Shown here in pieces: positions 1-7,973 of a stretch of DNA of 64,000 nt. This DNA is from Fulvivirga marina (GTDB lineage Bacteria > Bacteroidota > Bacteroidia > Cytophagales > Cyclobacteriaceae). A program made the translations under genes and the position numbers. The stretch is taken from positions 215,789-279,788 of the forward strand of contig NZ_JAEUGD010000053.1 of the NCBI RefSeq assembly GCF_016775155.1. Reading direction: 5' to 3'. Below the pieces are notes generated by a model. That model had not been told where the DNA came from, did not search any database, and worked only from the letters and a program-made list of their open reading frames with translations. Positions within the stretch are counted from its first letter, which is position 1; the number at the start of each line of letters is the position of its first letter.

Positions 1-1
1 A

Positions 2-358
2 ATAGTTTCAGCCATGCTGTTAGGGCTTGTCGGGCTGTTTCTGCAATCTGCACCAGGTGATTTGGTCGTGTTCTTAGGAAGGTTCGTTTATGGATGGGCC
101 ATGTACCACGCGGTGGTGAAATATGATGTGCTATTATTTGAGCTAAGCACGCCAAAATCATATGCCACTGACTACAGCAAAATACACTTTTTTCAGAACC
201 TGGGGGTTTTGATCGCATCGTTCTCTGCGGGCATACTGGTGGATCTTTATGGTTTGCAGATGCCATTTTTTGTGGCAGCGGCCGGCTTTGTGGTTACTCT
301 ACTGGCATATTACTTCAGCTTTAGATCAAAAATATCCCTGGTGCAAACGTCCACCTGA
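2..358 (+). CDS. MFS transporter, C-terminal fragment (5' end outside window)
   Basis: The reading frame is open to the left window edge, so only the last ~118 residues are visible. They contain about three hydrophobic helices separated by short polar loops, with a conserved-looking FFQNLGVLIASFSAGILVD stretch and a basic tail (FRSK), which is the usual look of the last helices of a major facilitator superfamily permease. The stop lies 16 bp before the acyltransferase gene, so the two are probably co-transcribed. By context it may export or import a siderophore; this is inference from position only, since substrate-specific residues cannot be judged from this fragment. Confidence 0.7.
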   Translation: MVSAMLLGLVGLFLQSAPGDLVVFLGRFVYGWAMYHAVVKYDVLLFELSTPKSYATDYSKIHFFQNLGVLIASFSAGILVDLYGLQMPFFVAAAGFVVTLLAYYFSFRSKISLVQTST

Positions 359-374
359 TATTAAAATAGAAACA

Positions 375-974
375 ATGAAAACAGTACAAGAAAGACCCGA
401 TGTGGCCAGTGACAGGGAGATCATCTTCTCCCGTGAAATGGGGAGCATTGGATTAGTGACACTTTCCCCTTTGAATCTGGAAGAAGATTCTCCTCTGATC
501 CATGACTGGGTTAACCGTGACTATGCAAAATACTGGATGATGCAAGATACCAGCCTTGAAGATGTGAGAAAGGAGTATCAAAGGTTGCTGGGCTATTCAG
601 ATATTTTTATTGGGACCGTCAATGGGAAGCCTTCATTTCTGATGGAGAAGTACAAAGCTGCCGATGAGATCATCGGGAAGTATTATAATATAGCGCCAGG
701 AGACTATGGTATGCATATACTGGTGGCTCCGGCAGAGCAGCCTATACAGAATTTTACCTGGTATGTATTCAGGTTTATCATGACATTCTTATTCAGTGAT
801 GACAGGGTAGAACGTGTTGTTGTTGAACCTGATATCCGGAATAAAAAGATCCATGGACTAAACAGGCGGGCTGGGTTTGAGTATGAGAGTACAATCAAAC
901 TGCCCCATAAAACTGCTTGTCTGGCATTCTGCAATCGCGAGCAGTTCAGGCAGGCCATTAAAAACCAACCTTAA
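375..974 (+). CDS. Siderophore hydroxamate acyltransferase (AlcB/IucB-like GNAT)
   Basis: A 199-residue GNAT-fold protein of the siderophore acyltransferase family, which transfers an acyl group (acetyl in aerobactin, succinyl in alcaligin/bisucaberin-type pathways) from acyl-CoA to an N-hydroxylated amine. Visible hallmarks are GDYGMHILVAP (about 109-119) and VVEPDIRNKKIHGLNRRAGF (149-168), the latter being the family's CoA-side segment. The frame is open further upstream, but the ATG at 375 is chosen because earlier starts overlap the MFS gene and give non-homologous sequence. It lies between the exporter and the NIS synthetase, 19 bp from the latter. The acyl donor cannot be decided from sequence by eye. 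Confidence 0.85.
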   Translation: MKTVQERPDVASDREIIFSREMGSIGLVTLSPLNLEEDSPLIHDWVNRDYAKYWMMQDTSLEDVRKEYQRLLGYSDIFIGTVNGKPSFLMEKYKAADEIIGKYYNIAPGDYGMHILVAPAEQPIQNFTWYVFRFIMTFLFSDDRVERVVVEPDIRNKKIHGLNRRAGFEYESTIKLPHKTACLAFCNREQFRQAIKNQP

Positions 975-993
975 ATTTTAAAATTACACCAAA

Positions 994-2814
994 ATGAAAA
1001 ATATAGATTTCTCACCTGAATTGGCTGTTAGCCATCTGAATGGAGAGGTGTGGGAGAAAGTGAACAGGCTACACATTAAAAAGGCGATATGTGAATTTGC
1101 CCATGAGCTTTTAATCTCCCCTGAATTGCAATATAAAGAGGGAGAAACAGGACACTATGTACTGCGGACCGATCACGGTGCTGTGGAGTACAGATTTGAA
1201 GCGAGAAAATTACATTTGGACCATTGGTCTATTGATGAAGAGTCCATTCGGAAGTTTGATAACGGAGATGAGGTCTCTCTTGATTCACTAAAATTTGTGA
1301 CGGAATTTAGAGAGAGCCTTGGTATTCCGGTTGAAATGCTGCCAACCTATATGGAAGAAATTACCAGTACCCTGTATGGAGCAGCCTTTATGCATACCAA
1401 AGAACAATTGAATGCTGTTGAATTGGTGGAGGCGGGCTATCAGGATATAGAACATGCCATGATGGCCGGGCACCCCTGCTTTGTAGCAAATAACGGACGT
1501 ATCGGTTTTGACGCCTCTGACTATAGGGCTTTTGCTCCTGAAGCCTGTGCCCCGGTGAAACTGATATGGGTTGCAGGGCACAAAAGCAGGGCGACTTATG
1601 CGGGAATAGAAAAGTTGCCTTATGAAACACTGATGGCCCAGGAACTTGGCAGGGAAACGGTTGATAAATTCAATGCCATCCTCGATGAGAAGGGGCTGGA
1701 TAAGTCGGAATACTATTTTATCCCCGTTCATCCCTGGCAATGGTTTAACAAGCTTGCTCATATCTTCGCAACAGATATCGCAGACGGGAAATTAGTATGC
1801 CTGGGATATGCCTCTGATGAATACCTGGCGCAGCAGTCTATAAGAACGTTTTACAACATCTCTGATCCAGAGAAACACTATACAAAGACAGCGCTTTCCA
1901 TCCTCAATATGGGTTTTATGCGCGGCTTGTCACCATATTATATGAGCAGTACGCCGGCCATTATGGAATGGATTACCGAGTTGCTGGGAGATGATGCTTA
2001 TCTCCGGCAAAAAGGCTTTACAATGCTGGGAGAGGTAGCTTCAATAGGTTATCGAAATCACTACTATGAAGAGCTGGGCAGAAGCCTGGCCTATAACAAA
2101 ATGCTATCGGCCCTCTGGCGAGAGAGCCCTGCCACTGTACTTCAGCCAGGTCAGAAGTTGATGACCATGGCGGCACTGCTTCATATAGATGTCAATGGAA
2201 ATGCCCTGGTGCCTGAATTGATCAGAGCTAGTGGTTTGGAGGCAGATGCCTGGCTGGCTCAATACATAGACTGCTACATGAGTCCTCTATTACATTGCTT
2301 CTATGCATATGACATGGTGTTTATGCCTCATGGAGAAAATCTCATATTGATCCTCGAGAATAATGTACCTGTGAAGGTTATTATGAAGGACATTACGGAA
2401 GAGGTTGCTATCCTGAGCCCAGATGTAGCCTTGCCGGAAAAAGTAAAAAGACTATACGCCTCTACCCCTGATGATATCAGGTTGCTGTCTATTTTTACAG
2501 ATGTATTTGACTGCTTCTTCAGATTTCTATCAGCTATCCTTGTAGAGCAGGCACAATATGACGAGGAAAGGTTTTGGAAGTTAGTGGCACAGTGTATCCA
2601 AAACTACCAGGACGCACACCCTGATTTAAGCGATAAGTTTGAGCAGTATGATCTGTTTGCGCCTGAATTTACACGCTCTTGTCTAAACCGTTTACAGTTG
2701 AGGAATAACCAGCAAATGGTAGATCTCGCTAACCCAAGCAACAACTTGCAGTTTTTTGGTACACTTAAAAACCCAGTGGCAGCTTATCAACCGGTGAGGA
2801 CTGAAGTGGTGTGA
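994..2814 (+). CDS. IucA/IucC-family NRPS-independent siderophore synthetase
   Basis: A 606-residue NIS synthetase, which condenses a carboxylate with an amine or hydroxylamine using ATP during siderophore assembly. Motifs seen: GHPCFVANNGRIGF at 159-172 (the GHPxHPxxKxRxGF region, here with the second His and the Lys replaced), HPWQW at 246-250, SILNMGFMRGLSPYYM around 301-316, and an HGENLILILENNVP segment near 450 leading into the FhuF-like C-terminal domain. With an AlcB-like acyltransferase next door, a hydroxamate such as bisucaberin or desferrioxamine is most likely. The lysine decarboxylase and amine monooxygenase expected for that pathway would lie left of the window. A hairpin terminator follows at 2943. 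Confidence 0.88.
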   Translation: MKNIDFSPELAVSHLNGEVWEKVNRLHIKKAICEFAHELLISPELQYKEGETGHYVLRTDHGAVEYRFEARKLHLDHWSIDEESIRKFDNGDEVSLDSLKFVTEFRESLGIPVEMLPTYMEEITSTLYGAAFMHTKEQLNAVELVEAGYQDIEHAMMAGHPCFVANNGRIGFDASDYRAFAPEACAPVKLIWVAGHKSRATYAGIEKLPYETLMAQELGRETVDKFNAILDEKGLDKSEYYFIPVHPWQWFNKLAHIFATDIADGKLVCLGYASDEYLAQQSIRTFYNISDPEKHYTKTALSILNMGFMRGLSPYYMSSTPAIMEWITELLGDDAYLRQKGFTMLGEVASIGYRNHYYEELGRSLAYNKMLSALWRESPATVLQPGQKLMTMAALLHIDVNGNALVPELIRASGLEADAWLAQYIDCYMSPLLHCFYAYDMVFMPHGENLILILENNVPVKVIMKDITEEVAILSPDVALPEKVKRLYASTPDDIRLLSIFTDVFDCFFRFLSAILVEQAQYDEERFWKLVAQCIQNYQDAHPDLSDKFEQYDLFAPEFTRSCLNRLQLRNNQQMVDLANPSNNLQFFGTLKNPVAAYQPVRTEVV

Positions 2815-2823
2815 TTGACATGA

Positions 2824-2919
2824 GTATTCTGTCGGGAACAGAATACGGGTTGGCGTATCATGAGGCCAAAGGGGCTGGAGTTCTGTAAAGGGGACAGAGC
2901 ATGGCCCCATGAACGCCAA
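2824..2919 (+). other. Two-part structured intergenic region (possible RNA element)
   Basis: Directly after the siderophore synthetase stop are two strong inverted repeats. The first is a perfect 9-bp stem (GTATTCTGT, 2824-2832, with ACAGAATAC, 2838-2846; loop CGGGA). The second is a long stem: TTGGCGT at 2850-2856 pairs with ACGCCAA at 2913-2919, TCATG 2858-2862 with CATGA 2908-2912, and GGCC 2864-2867 with GGCC 2903-2906, with one bulge and one mismatch. Inside it TTCTGT 2881-2886 pairs with ACAGAG 2894-2899. A simple terminator follows separately at 2943, so this is more structure than termination needs. Function unknown; a regulatory RNA, a 3' stability element or a decayed repeat are all possible. 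Confidence 0.5.
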
Positions 2920-2942
2920 TCAAATTTTAATATGATCCAAGA

Positions 2943-2980
2943 GAGCAGGTCCATGTCCATTGACCTGCTCATATTTTATT
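2943..2980 (+). terminator. Rho-independent-type terminator after siderophore operon
   Basis: Perfect 9-bp stem GAGCAGGTC (2943-2951) / GACCTGCTC (2962-2970) with a 10-nt loop, followed by the T-rich run ATATTTTATTAT. Confidence 0.65.
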
Positions 2981-3003
2981 ATCCAACCTTAACAACTATT
3001 GAA

Positions 3004-4101
3004 ATGCAAACAAATACAAAAAGAATACTTGCCATTGACTTTGCTCGCGGGCTCAGTGTTGTGCTGATGATACTCGTTCATACCATGTTGGTTTATGGAG
3101 ACTCTGCTACCAGGCATGAGTCTGCTTTGGGGCAGGTGGTGAATATATTAGGACAGGGAGCGCCGATGTTTTTAGTGTCTATGGGACTTTCATTTGTTTT
3201 CTCCAGAAAGCAAAGCTTCAAAGGGTCACTTAAGCGGGGCTTACTGATTCTCCTTGCCGGTTACAGTATGAACTTTTTAAAGTTTATCGTACCTACATTG
3301 TTCTTTGGCGGGCTTCCGGTGCCTTTTGTTGAAGCCTATGGGATGACTTATGGAGAGCCTTCCAACATGGTTTTTTTCTTTTTGCTCGGCGACATCCTTC
3401 AGCTAGCCGGTCTGACCCTGATTTTGATGGCATTTATTGTACGCTTTTCCAAAAGTAAGTATGTTCCGTTAGTGCTTGCTCTGTTTATAGTGCTTGTTTC
3501 CAGTGAACTAAGAGGCTACAGGCCGGGCATTGTTGGTGTAGACTATATCTGCGACTTGCTCTGGGGAGCGACGTATCAGGTATATTTTCCCGTATTTCCA
3601 TGGAGCGCATTCATACTGATAGGTCTGTTTTTTGGATTGTGGTTTAGGGAGAAAGGTTCCGATCAGGGATTCCTTTTTAAATCTATGCTTGTGGTAGGGA
3701 TAGGGTTGTTGGTGGCAGGTGTTTTACTAAGCTTTTATGATTTTGATTATCACTTCGGTGATTATTACCATCTTGGACCCGGAGGATCTTTGGGGTTGAT
3801 GGGACTCAATTTAATAGTGCTTTGGGCAGTGAACCTTCTGACTAGTAGTGTAAAACCCAATCACGCTTTTGGGTTTTTATATTACTGTAGCCGGAATGTA
3901 ACTTCCTTGTATATCACCCAATGGGTATTAATTAACTGGGGAATGTCCGTCTTTGGCTTTTGGGAGCATCAGGAATTGGATGTGTTGTTACTGATGTTAC
4001 TGTTTCTGGTACTTTCCTTAGGTGTGGTGTATATAAAAAGCAACTATGGGGTACTTTTTAGGCTTCAAAAGAGTGCCAGGAGGGTAAGTGAAAGCACATG
4101 A
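3004..4101 (+). CDS. DUF1624 / HGSNAT-like membrane acyltransferase
   Basis: A 365-residue polytopic membrane protein starting RILAIDFARGLSVVLMILVH, the signature N-terminus of the DUF1624/heparan-alpha-glucosaminide N-acetyltransferase-like family; its conserved Asp-Arg pair and the His at the end of helix 1 are present. About ten hydrophobic segments follow, ending in a basic cytoplasmic tail. The frame can be read back to 2860, but that would put the start inside the structured intergenic region, so the ATG at 3004 (MQTNTKR) is chosen. Such proteins transfer acyl groups to sugars or other envelope substrates across the inner membrane. The substrate here is unknown, and the terminator upstream argues for a separate transcript from the siderophore genes. 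Confidence 0.75.
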   Translation: MQTNTKRILAIDFARGLSVVLMILVHTMLVYGDSATRHESALGQVVNILGQGAPMFLVSMGLSFVFSRKQSFKGSLKRGLLILLAGYSMNFLKFIVPTLFFGGLPVPFVEAYGMTYGEPSNMVFFFLLGDILQLAGLTLILMAFIVRFSKSKYVPLVLALFIVLVSSELRGYRPGIVGVDYICDLLWGATYQVYFPVFPWSAFILIGLFFGLWFREKGSDQGFLFKSMLVVGIGLLVAGVLLSFYDFDYHFGDYYHLGPGGSLGLMGLNLIVLWAVNLLTSSVKPNHAFGFLYYCSRNVTSLYITQWVLINWGMSVFGFWEHQELDVLLLMLLFLVLSLGVVYIKSNYGVLFRLQKSARRVSEST

Positions 4102-4580
4102 TCTGAAAAGGTGGCCTGAAATTAATATTGGATACTAGTAATTTAGGGGAGGAAATTCAGTTTTCAGTAAAAAGAAAATAGCGGGATCAGGCCGTAGGCC
4201 TGATCTATGTTTTATAACCTAAATCTAACGTCCGCTATTTTTCTAACGACCACTTATGTTGGTTGGAACACGGGTATATAATCAAGTAACTTCAACGTTA
4301 ATGAAGGTTACCTCAGTTATTATTAAACCAACCTACGAAAAAATCTGCTAAAATCCACGTTTCAGGTATGGTAAGTGGATATGGTATTTGGAATAAATCT
4401 AAACACTACAGTGTTAATCGCTATATATGAGCTTTTTATCACTAGTAGTCATTTATATCAATAAACTTGTTATTGGCAGAATGAGAGGATTATTGAAACC
4501 ATTGTCAATGATGGGAGAGGTATTTTTCAGTTTTGTCATGTTGATAAGACAATTTATCTTTAGTGGTTTAATGCTAATTG
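4102..4580. other. Intergenic stretch with hairpins, no convincing gene
   Basis: About 480 bp between the DUF1624-like gene and the phosphopantetheinyl transferase. A terminator-type hairpin sits at 4185-4205. Further on, GGTTGG (4261-4266) can pair with CCAACC (4328-4333) around an imperfect GTAAC...GTTAC repeat, which could be a leader RNA structure. A 71-codon open frame starting at 4427 has no recognisable features and overlaps the next gene, so it is not called. Confidence 0.4.
4185..4213 (+). terminator. Terminator after DUF1624-like gene
   Basis: Perfect 9-bp stem GATCAGGCC (4185-4193) / GGCCTGATC (4197-4205) with a GTA loop, then TATGTTTTAT. It lies about 80 bp after the stop codon of the membrane acyltransferase. 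Confidence 0.5.
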
Positions 4581-5225
4581 ATGCAAATGATCCACCTGCT
4601 TTATTCCAGTTTCAACGAAAAGTTCGCTGCAGAAAAGTATAACAGCTATCTTAACTTGTTGCCTCGTGCCATGGTACAACGTATTGGCAGGTACCGCCGC
4701 TGGCAGGATGCACATGCTGGCTTGATTGGGAAGCTGCTTTTAATAGAAGGGTTAAAGAAGTATGGAGGGAATCATCTTTTGCTTAATGATATCAAATATT
4801 CTGAATATGACAGGCCGTATTTGGATGAGGTAGAATTCAATATTTCACATTCAGGAAACTATGTGCTTTGCGCTATTAGCAACGATAAGCTGAGAATAGG
4901 AGTGGATGTAGAGGAGGTGAAGCCAATTGACTTTGATGATTTCGATCGCCAGTTTACCGAAGCAGAATGGCAGGTAATAAAGTCAGAACCCGATCCTTTG
5001 AAAGGGTTCTTCAAAATGTGGACGAAGAAAGAGGCCATAGTAAAAGCTGATGGCAAGGGGTTGAGCATACCCTTAAATGAGATCATTATCAATGGCCACA
5101 CGGCAACTGTTGGGGATGACCTATGGTATCTGGAAAATGTTGATTTGGATCGGCATCATATAGTACATCTGGCTTGTGACCGTAATGTACCAGAAGGGAT
5201 TGATCTTGAACAACTCAGTTTCTAA
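4581..5225 (+). CDS. 4'-phosphopantetheinyl transferase, Sfp/Gsp type
   Basis: A 214-residue protein that would move 4'-phosphopantetheine from CoA onto a carrier-protein serine. The family motifs are intact: FNISHSG (about 86-92), the metal-binding GVDVEEVKP (107-115) and FFKMWTKKEAIVKADGKG (143-160) with the conserved Trp-Lys-Glu-Lys core. Three in-frame starts cluster here (TTG 4578, ATG 4581, ATG 4587); 4581 is chosen as the first ATG. NIS siderophore synthesis needs no carrier protein, so the nearness of the siderophore genes does not imply a shared pathway. It ends 2 bp from the convergent DUF805 gene. Confidence 0.85.
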   Translation: MQMIHLLYSSFNEKFAAEKYNSYLNLLPRAMVQRIGRYRRWQDAHAGLIGKLLLIEGLKKYGGNHLLLNDIKYSEYDRPYLDEVEFNISHSGNYVLCAISNDKLRIGVDVEEVKPIDFDDFDRQFTEAEWQVIKSEPDPLKGFFKMWTKKEAIVKADGKGLSIPLNEIIINGHTATVGDDLWYLENVDLDRHHIVHLACDRNVPEGIDLEQLSF

Positions 5226-5227
5226 GG

Positions 5228-5926
5228 CTAAAAACTGATCGATCTTTCCATTTCCAAGTATTGCATGACAGTAGTTGCTATGGTGAAGAAAAAATATATG
5301 GCTCCTACGATATAAACTATAATTTGCTTGGTTTTATTTTTAACTACATAGCCTAGGGCTGTTATAGTTGCAGCTGTAATAATCTGTGTAAAAAGGGAGG
5401 CGAAAATATAGTATGTTTGAATGTCGCTCCCTGTTAATTTTATCAGGAATGGAATTCCCAGCCAGATAATTTTAGAAGCTAAAAACCACCCTACTACAAT
5501 CAGCAGGATATTATCTGCTGTGTTGTTATGTTCGGTGAGCGCAACATTATCTGTATTTTCTTGAAGCTGTTTTGGAGCAGGACCATACTCATTTTCCTGA
5601 GGATGCCCTTCCGTTAACAATAAAATTAAAAGCCATATGCCTCCAACAATTGGAATCAGACTGATCAGGACCATCCAGCCATTTTTGCCCACATCGTGTA
5701 GTCTGCGAACTGCTACAGCGAGTCCTGGAACAAATAGAGCCAGGGCGTAGAAAAGGTAAATAGGTCCGTAACCGATGCCATCAAACGCCAGACCGGTTAG
5801 GTGATCTAGTAGTATGGCTACAGCGACAAAAAGAAGGTTGAATAAAGTGAAAAACCAATACTCCTTACGCCTTGCACGTCCTTGAAAATCAGCATATTTT
5901 TGTAGAGCAACCAAATACCAGTTCAT
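5228..5926 (-). CDS. DUF805 family inner-membrane protein
   Basis: A 232-residue membrane protein. Residues 1-120 match the DUF805 pattern: an N-terminal MNWYLVALQKYADFQGRARRKEYW, then four hydrophobic helices with RRLHDVGKNGW between two of them and a LLTEGHPQENEYGP end. A polar linker (about 121-140) leads to an additional C-terminal region with three or four more hydrophobic segments, which is longer than the minimal ~120-residue family members. Function of the family is unknown. It converges tail to tail with the phosphopantetheinyl transferase with almost no spacer and no visible terminator. Confidence 0.75.
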   Translation of the reverse strand: MNWYLVALQKYADFQGRARRKEYWFFTLFNLLFVAVAILLDHLTGLAFDGIGYGPIYLFYALALFVPGLAVAVRRLHDVGKNGWMVLISLIPIVGGIWLLILLLTEGHPQENEYGPAPKQLQENTDNVALTEHNNTADNILLIVVGWFLASKIIWLGIPFLIKLTGSDIQTYYIFASLFTQIITAATITALGYVVKNKTKQIIVYIVGAIYFFFTIATTVMQYLEMERSISF

Positions 5927-6040
5927 ATTGAATTAGTTAATTATGGCCACTGGGGGATGACCCGTTGAAGATTGAAAGATGGCAAATCTAGGAATTTTTA
6001 TGAATTAATCAACTGGCGTCAAATGAATTACAGTTTAAAT

Positions 6041-6832
6041 TCAACCAACCTTAATGGGATTAGGATCTGATATGATTTCTGCAATCTTGTCCCAAAGTTT
6101 AACCCGGTGCTTAAGTGCTTGTCTGGCGGTTTCCAAAGTTTCATCCCAATTGCCCTGATCATCTTTACAAAGTGCAGTGATCATTTGCAGTGACAGTGGC
6201 CCGTGTTCGTCTCCATCTAGCTCGATATGCCTGTTGAGATAATAGATGAGTTTGTTATATGATTTGCTCTCATCCTCTTTTTGGGCATGGTTTACAATTT
6301 CTATAAACATATCAGGAATAAGATCTTCCCTGCCAAAAGTAAAAGCAGAAGCAATTAAATGAGGTTTCCCTGTTGCAATAATATTGAAGGTAAAGGCCAT
6401 AAAATCGGCTACAACCTTGTCGAGATTCGTTTTTTCAGTGGCCTGTTTTACAGTTGCTCCTTCGTTGATCAATTGAATAAATGAGTTGATTTGAGAAGTA
6501 TTAGCCTCAACCTGATCCATGGCATCCAAGTACATTTCAAAATGACTTTTAGGCTCTCCATCTTCATTGATGTCGCTCTCTTCGCCTAGTACAATTTCAT
6601 TAACAAACCTTGTAATGGCAGTGTTTGCAGCTGGTGTCCATGGAATGTGGGTGCAGGTTAGTTTTACTTGCAGTGCCTTTAGCAGAGACATGAAATCCCA
6701 CACGGCAAAGACATGATATTCCATGAAAATCTGTATATCCCGGATAGATGATAGACGGGTATATAATTTATGATTTGTTAGACTTTCTCTTAAATCATGA
6801 AGTCCTTTTTCTATCAGATCAGTTCCTTGCAT
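6041..6832 (-). CDS. DUF3050 (heme-oxygenase-like fold) protein
   Basis: A 263-residue, mainly helical soluble protein. The segment MEYHVFAVWDFMSLLKALQ (about 37-55) followed by CTHIPWTP and an E/D-rich IVLGEESDINEDG stretch is the DUF3050 signature; the family is placed in the heme-oxygenase-like/TenA-like superfamily of diiron or helical-bundle proteins. His and Glu residues that could be metal ligands include H40, E97-E98 and the late HIELDGDEHGP motif (about 209-219). No signal peptide. It is monocistronic with a clear -7 promoter element about 37 bp upstream. Its substrate is unknown. Confidence 0.75.
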   Translation of the reverse strand: MQGTDLIEKGLHDLRESLTNHKLYTRLSSIRDIQIFMEYHVFAVWDFMSLLKALQVKLTCTHIPWTPAANTAITRFVNEIVLGEESDINEDGEPKSHFEMYLDAMDQVEANTSQINSFIQLINEGATVKQATEKTNLDKVVADFMAFTFNIIATGKPHLIASAFTFGREDLIPDMFIEIVNHAQKEDESKSYNKLIYYLNRHIELDGDEHGPLSLQMITALCKDDQGNWDETLETARQALKHRVKLWDKIAEIISDPNPIKVG

Positions 6833-6868
6833 AAGGCGTGTATAATTTACTATTTATGTAAAAGCCTG

Positions 6869-6876
6869 CAAAGGTA
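6869..6876 (-). promoter_or_regulatory. Bacteroidota -7 element for the DUF3050 gene
   Basis: Read on the minus strand the sequence is TACCTTTG, an exact match to the TAnnTTTG -7 consensus, placed 37 bp before the start codon at 6832. No good TTG -33 partner is seen at normal spacing. Confidence 0.4.
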
Positions 6877-6935
6877 TCGTCTGTAATGTTATTTTCCTTT
6901 TTTTAACTTAACCAATTGATTATCAAATTTGATTT

Positions 6936-7973
6936 TTATTTGATCTCCCATACATTTTCCCCACTGAGCAGTTTATCAAGATCGCTATTGCCTTTTTTCT
7001 TGTGCTCCTCTATTTGCTCGGTAAGCAGGTCTTCATAAGTAGGTCTTTCACTTTGATAAAAAACACCAAATGGCCTTGGTAATGGTCCTTGGTTCATGTC
7101 ATATTCAAAGAAACTGGAAAGGATCGAGGCCTTGATCTTATCCTGAGGGTTGTGTATCCAACACTCATCAGCTGAATTTTCTTCTAGGGAAACAACTATA
7201 GGTTTGAAGCCATCAAGTTTAATGCCTTTTGTTTCCTTGGCAAAGGTCAATGGTTTCCCCTCTTCCAAGAATAAGGTATGCTCATCTTTGGAGGCCTTAT
7301 TGGTGAAAAGATCAAAAGCTCCGTCATTGAATACATTGCAGTTTTGATATATGTCTATAAAGCTGGCGCCTTTATGCTGGTGGGCAGCCAGTAATATATC
7401 TCTCAGGTGTTTCGGATCACGATCCATGGAACGGGCTACAAATGTGCCTTCTGCCCCCAAAGCCAAAGCAATGGGATTGAAAGGATGATCAACAGAACCG
7501 TAAGGTGTTGATTTAGTAACTTTTCCTTTCGGCGAAGTAGGGGAGTACTGACCTTTTGTAAGCCCATATATCTCATTGTTGAATAGCAGTACATTAACAT
7601 TGAAATTTCTCCTGAGCAAATGGATAAAGTGATTACCTCCAATAGATAAGGCGTCTCCGTCTCCGGTGATGATCCAGACATCAAGGTCGGGCCGCGCAGC
7701 TTTAAGGCCACTAGCTATGGCGGTGGCCCTGCCGTGTATGCTGTGCATGCCGTAGGTATTCATGTAGTATGGGTACCTCGAAGCACAGCCTATACCTGAA
7801 ATAAATACAGTTTTTTCTCTAGGAATCCCAAGAGTTGGCAACACAGTTTGAACTTGTTTGAGAATAGAGTAATCACCACATCCGGGGCACCAGCGTACGT
7901 CCTGATCTGTGGCATAGTCTTTTGCGGTTAGCGGGTTGCCATTTCCGCCAGTATTAAGCACTTGTACTGACAT
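6936..7973 (-). CDS. korB: 2-oxoacid:ferredoxin oxidoreductase subunit beta
   Basis: A 345-residue thiamine-pyrophosphate subunit that, with the alpha subunit, oxidatively decarboxylates a 2-oxoacid (2-oxoglutarate or pyruvate) to the acyl-CoA and reduces ferredoxin. Seen: DVRWCPGCGDYSILKQVQ (about 25-42), the GIGCASRYPYYM stretch, and the TPP/Mg motif GDGDALSIGGNHFIHLLRRN (about 104-123) followed by NNEIYGLTKGQ. Its start codon lies inside the last codons of the alpha gene (20-bp overlap), so translation is probably coupled. The 2-oxoglutarate assignment is by common annotation of this two-subunit form; pyruvate cannot be excluded. Confidence 0.88.
   Translation of the reverse strand: MSVQVLNTGGNGNPLTAKDYATDQDVRWCPGCGDYSILKQVQTVLPTLGIPREKTVFISGIGCASRYPYYMNTYGMHSIHGRATAIASGLKAARPDLDVWIITGDGDALSIGGNHFIHLLRRNFNVNVLLFNNEIYGLTKGQYSPTSPKGKVTKSTPYGSVDHPFNPIALALGAEGTFVARSMDRDPKHLRDILLAAHQHKGASFIDIYQNCNVFNDGAFDLFTNKASKDEHTLFLEEGKPLTFAKETKGIKLDGFKPIVVSLEENSADECWIHNPQDKIKASILSSFFEYDMNQGPLPRPFGVFYQSERPTYEDLLTEQIEEHKKKGNSDLDKLLSGENVWEIK

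Noticed and set aside
249..374. N-terminal extension of the siderophore acyltransferase
   Set aside because: It overlaps the MFS gene and reads as out-of-frame MFS sequence; ATG 375 fits the family length.
1288..1761. 157-codon frame opposite the siderophore synthetase
   Set aside because: Complementary shadow of a confident coding gene; no independent signal.
4427..4642. 71-codon open frame before the phosphopantetheinyl transferase
   Set aside because: No motif, overlaps the start of a clear gene in another frame, and the end is low-complexity basic residues; probably chance.
4581..5225. Phosphopantetheinyl transferase as part of the siderophore pathway
   Set aside because: NIS siderophore synthesis needs no carrier protein, and a terminator plus another gene separate them.
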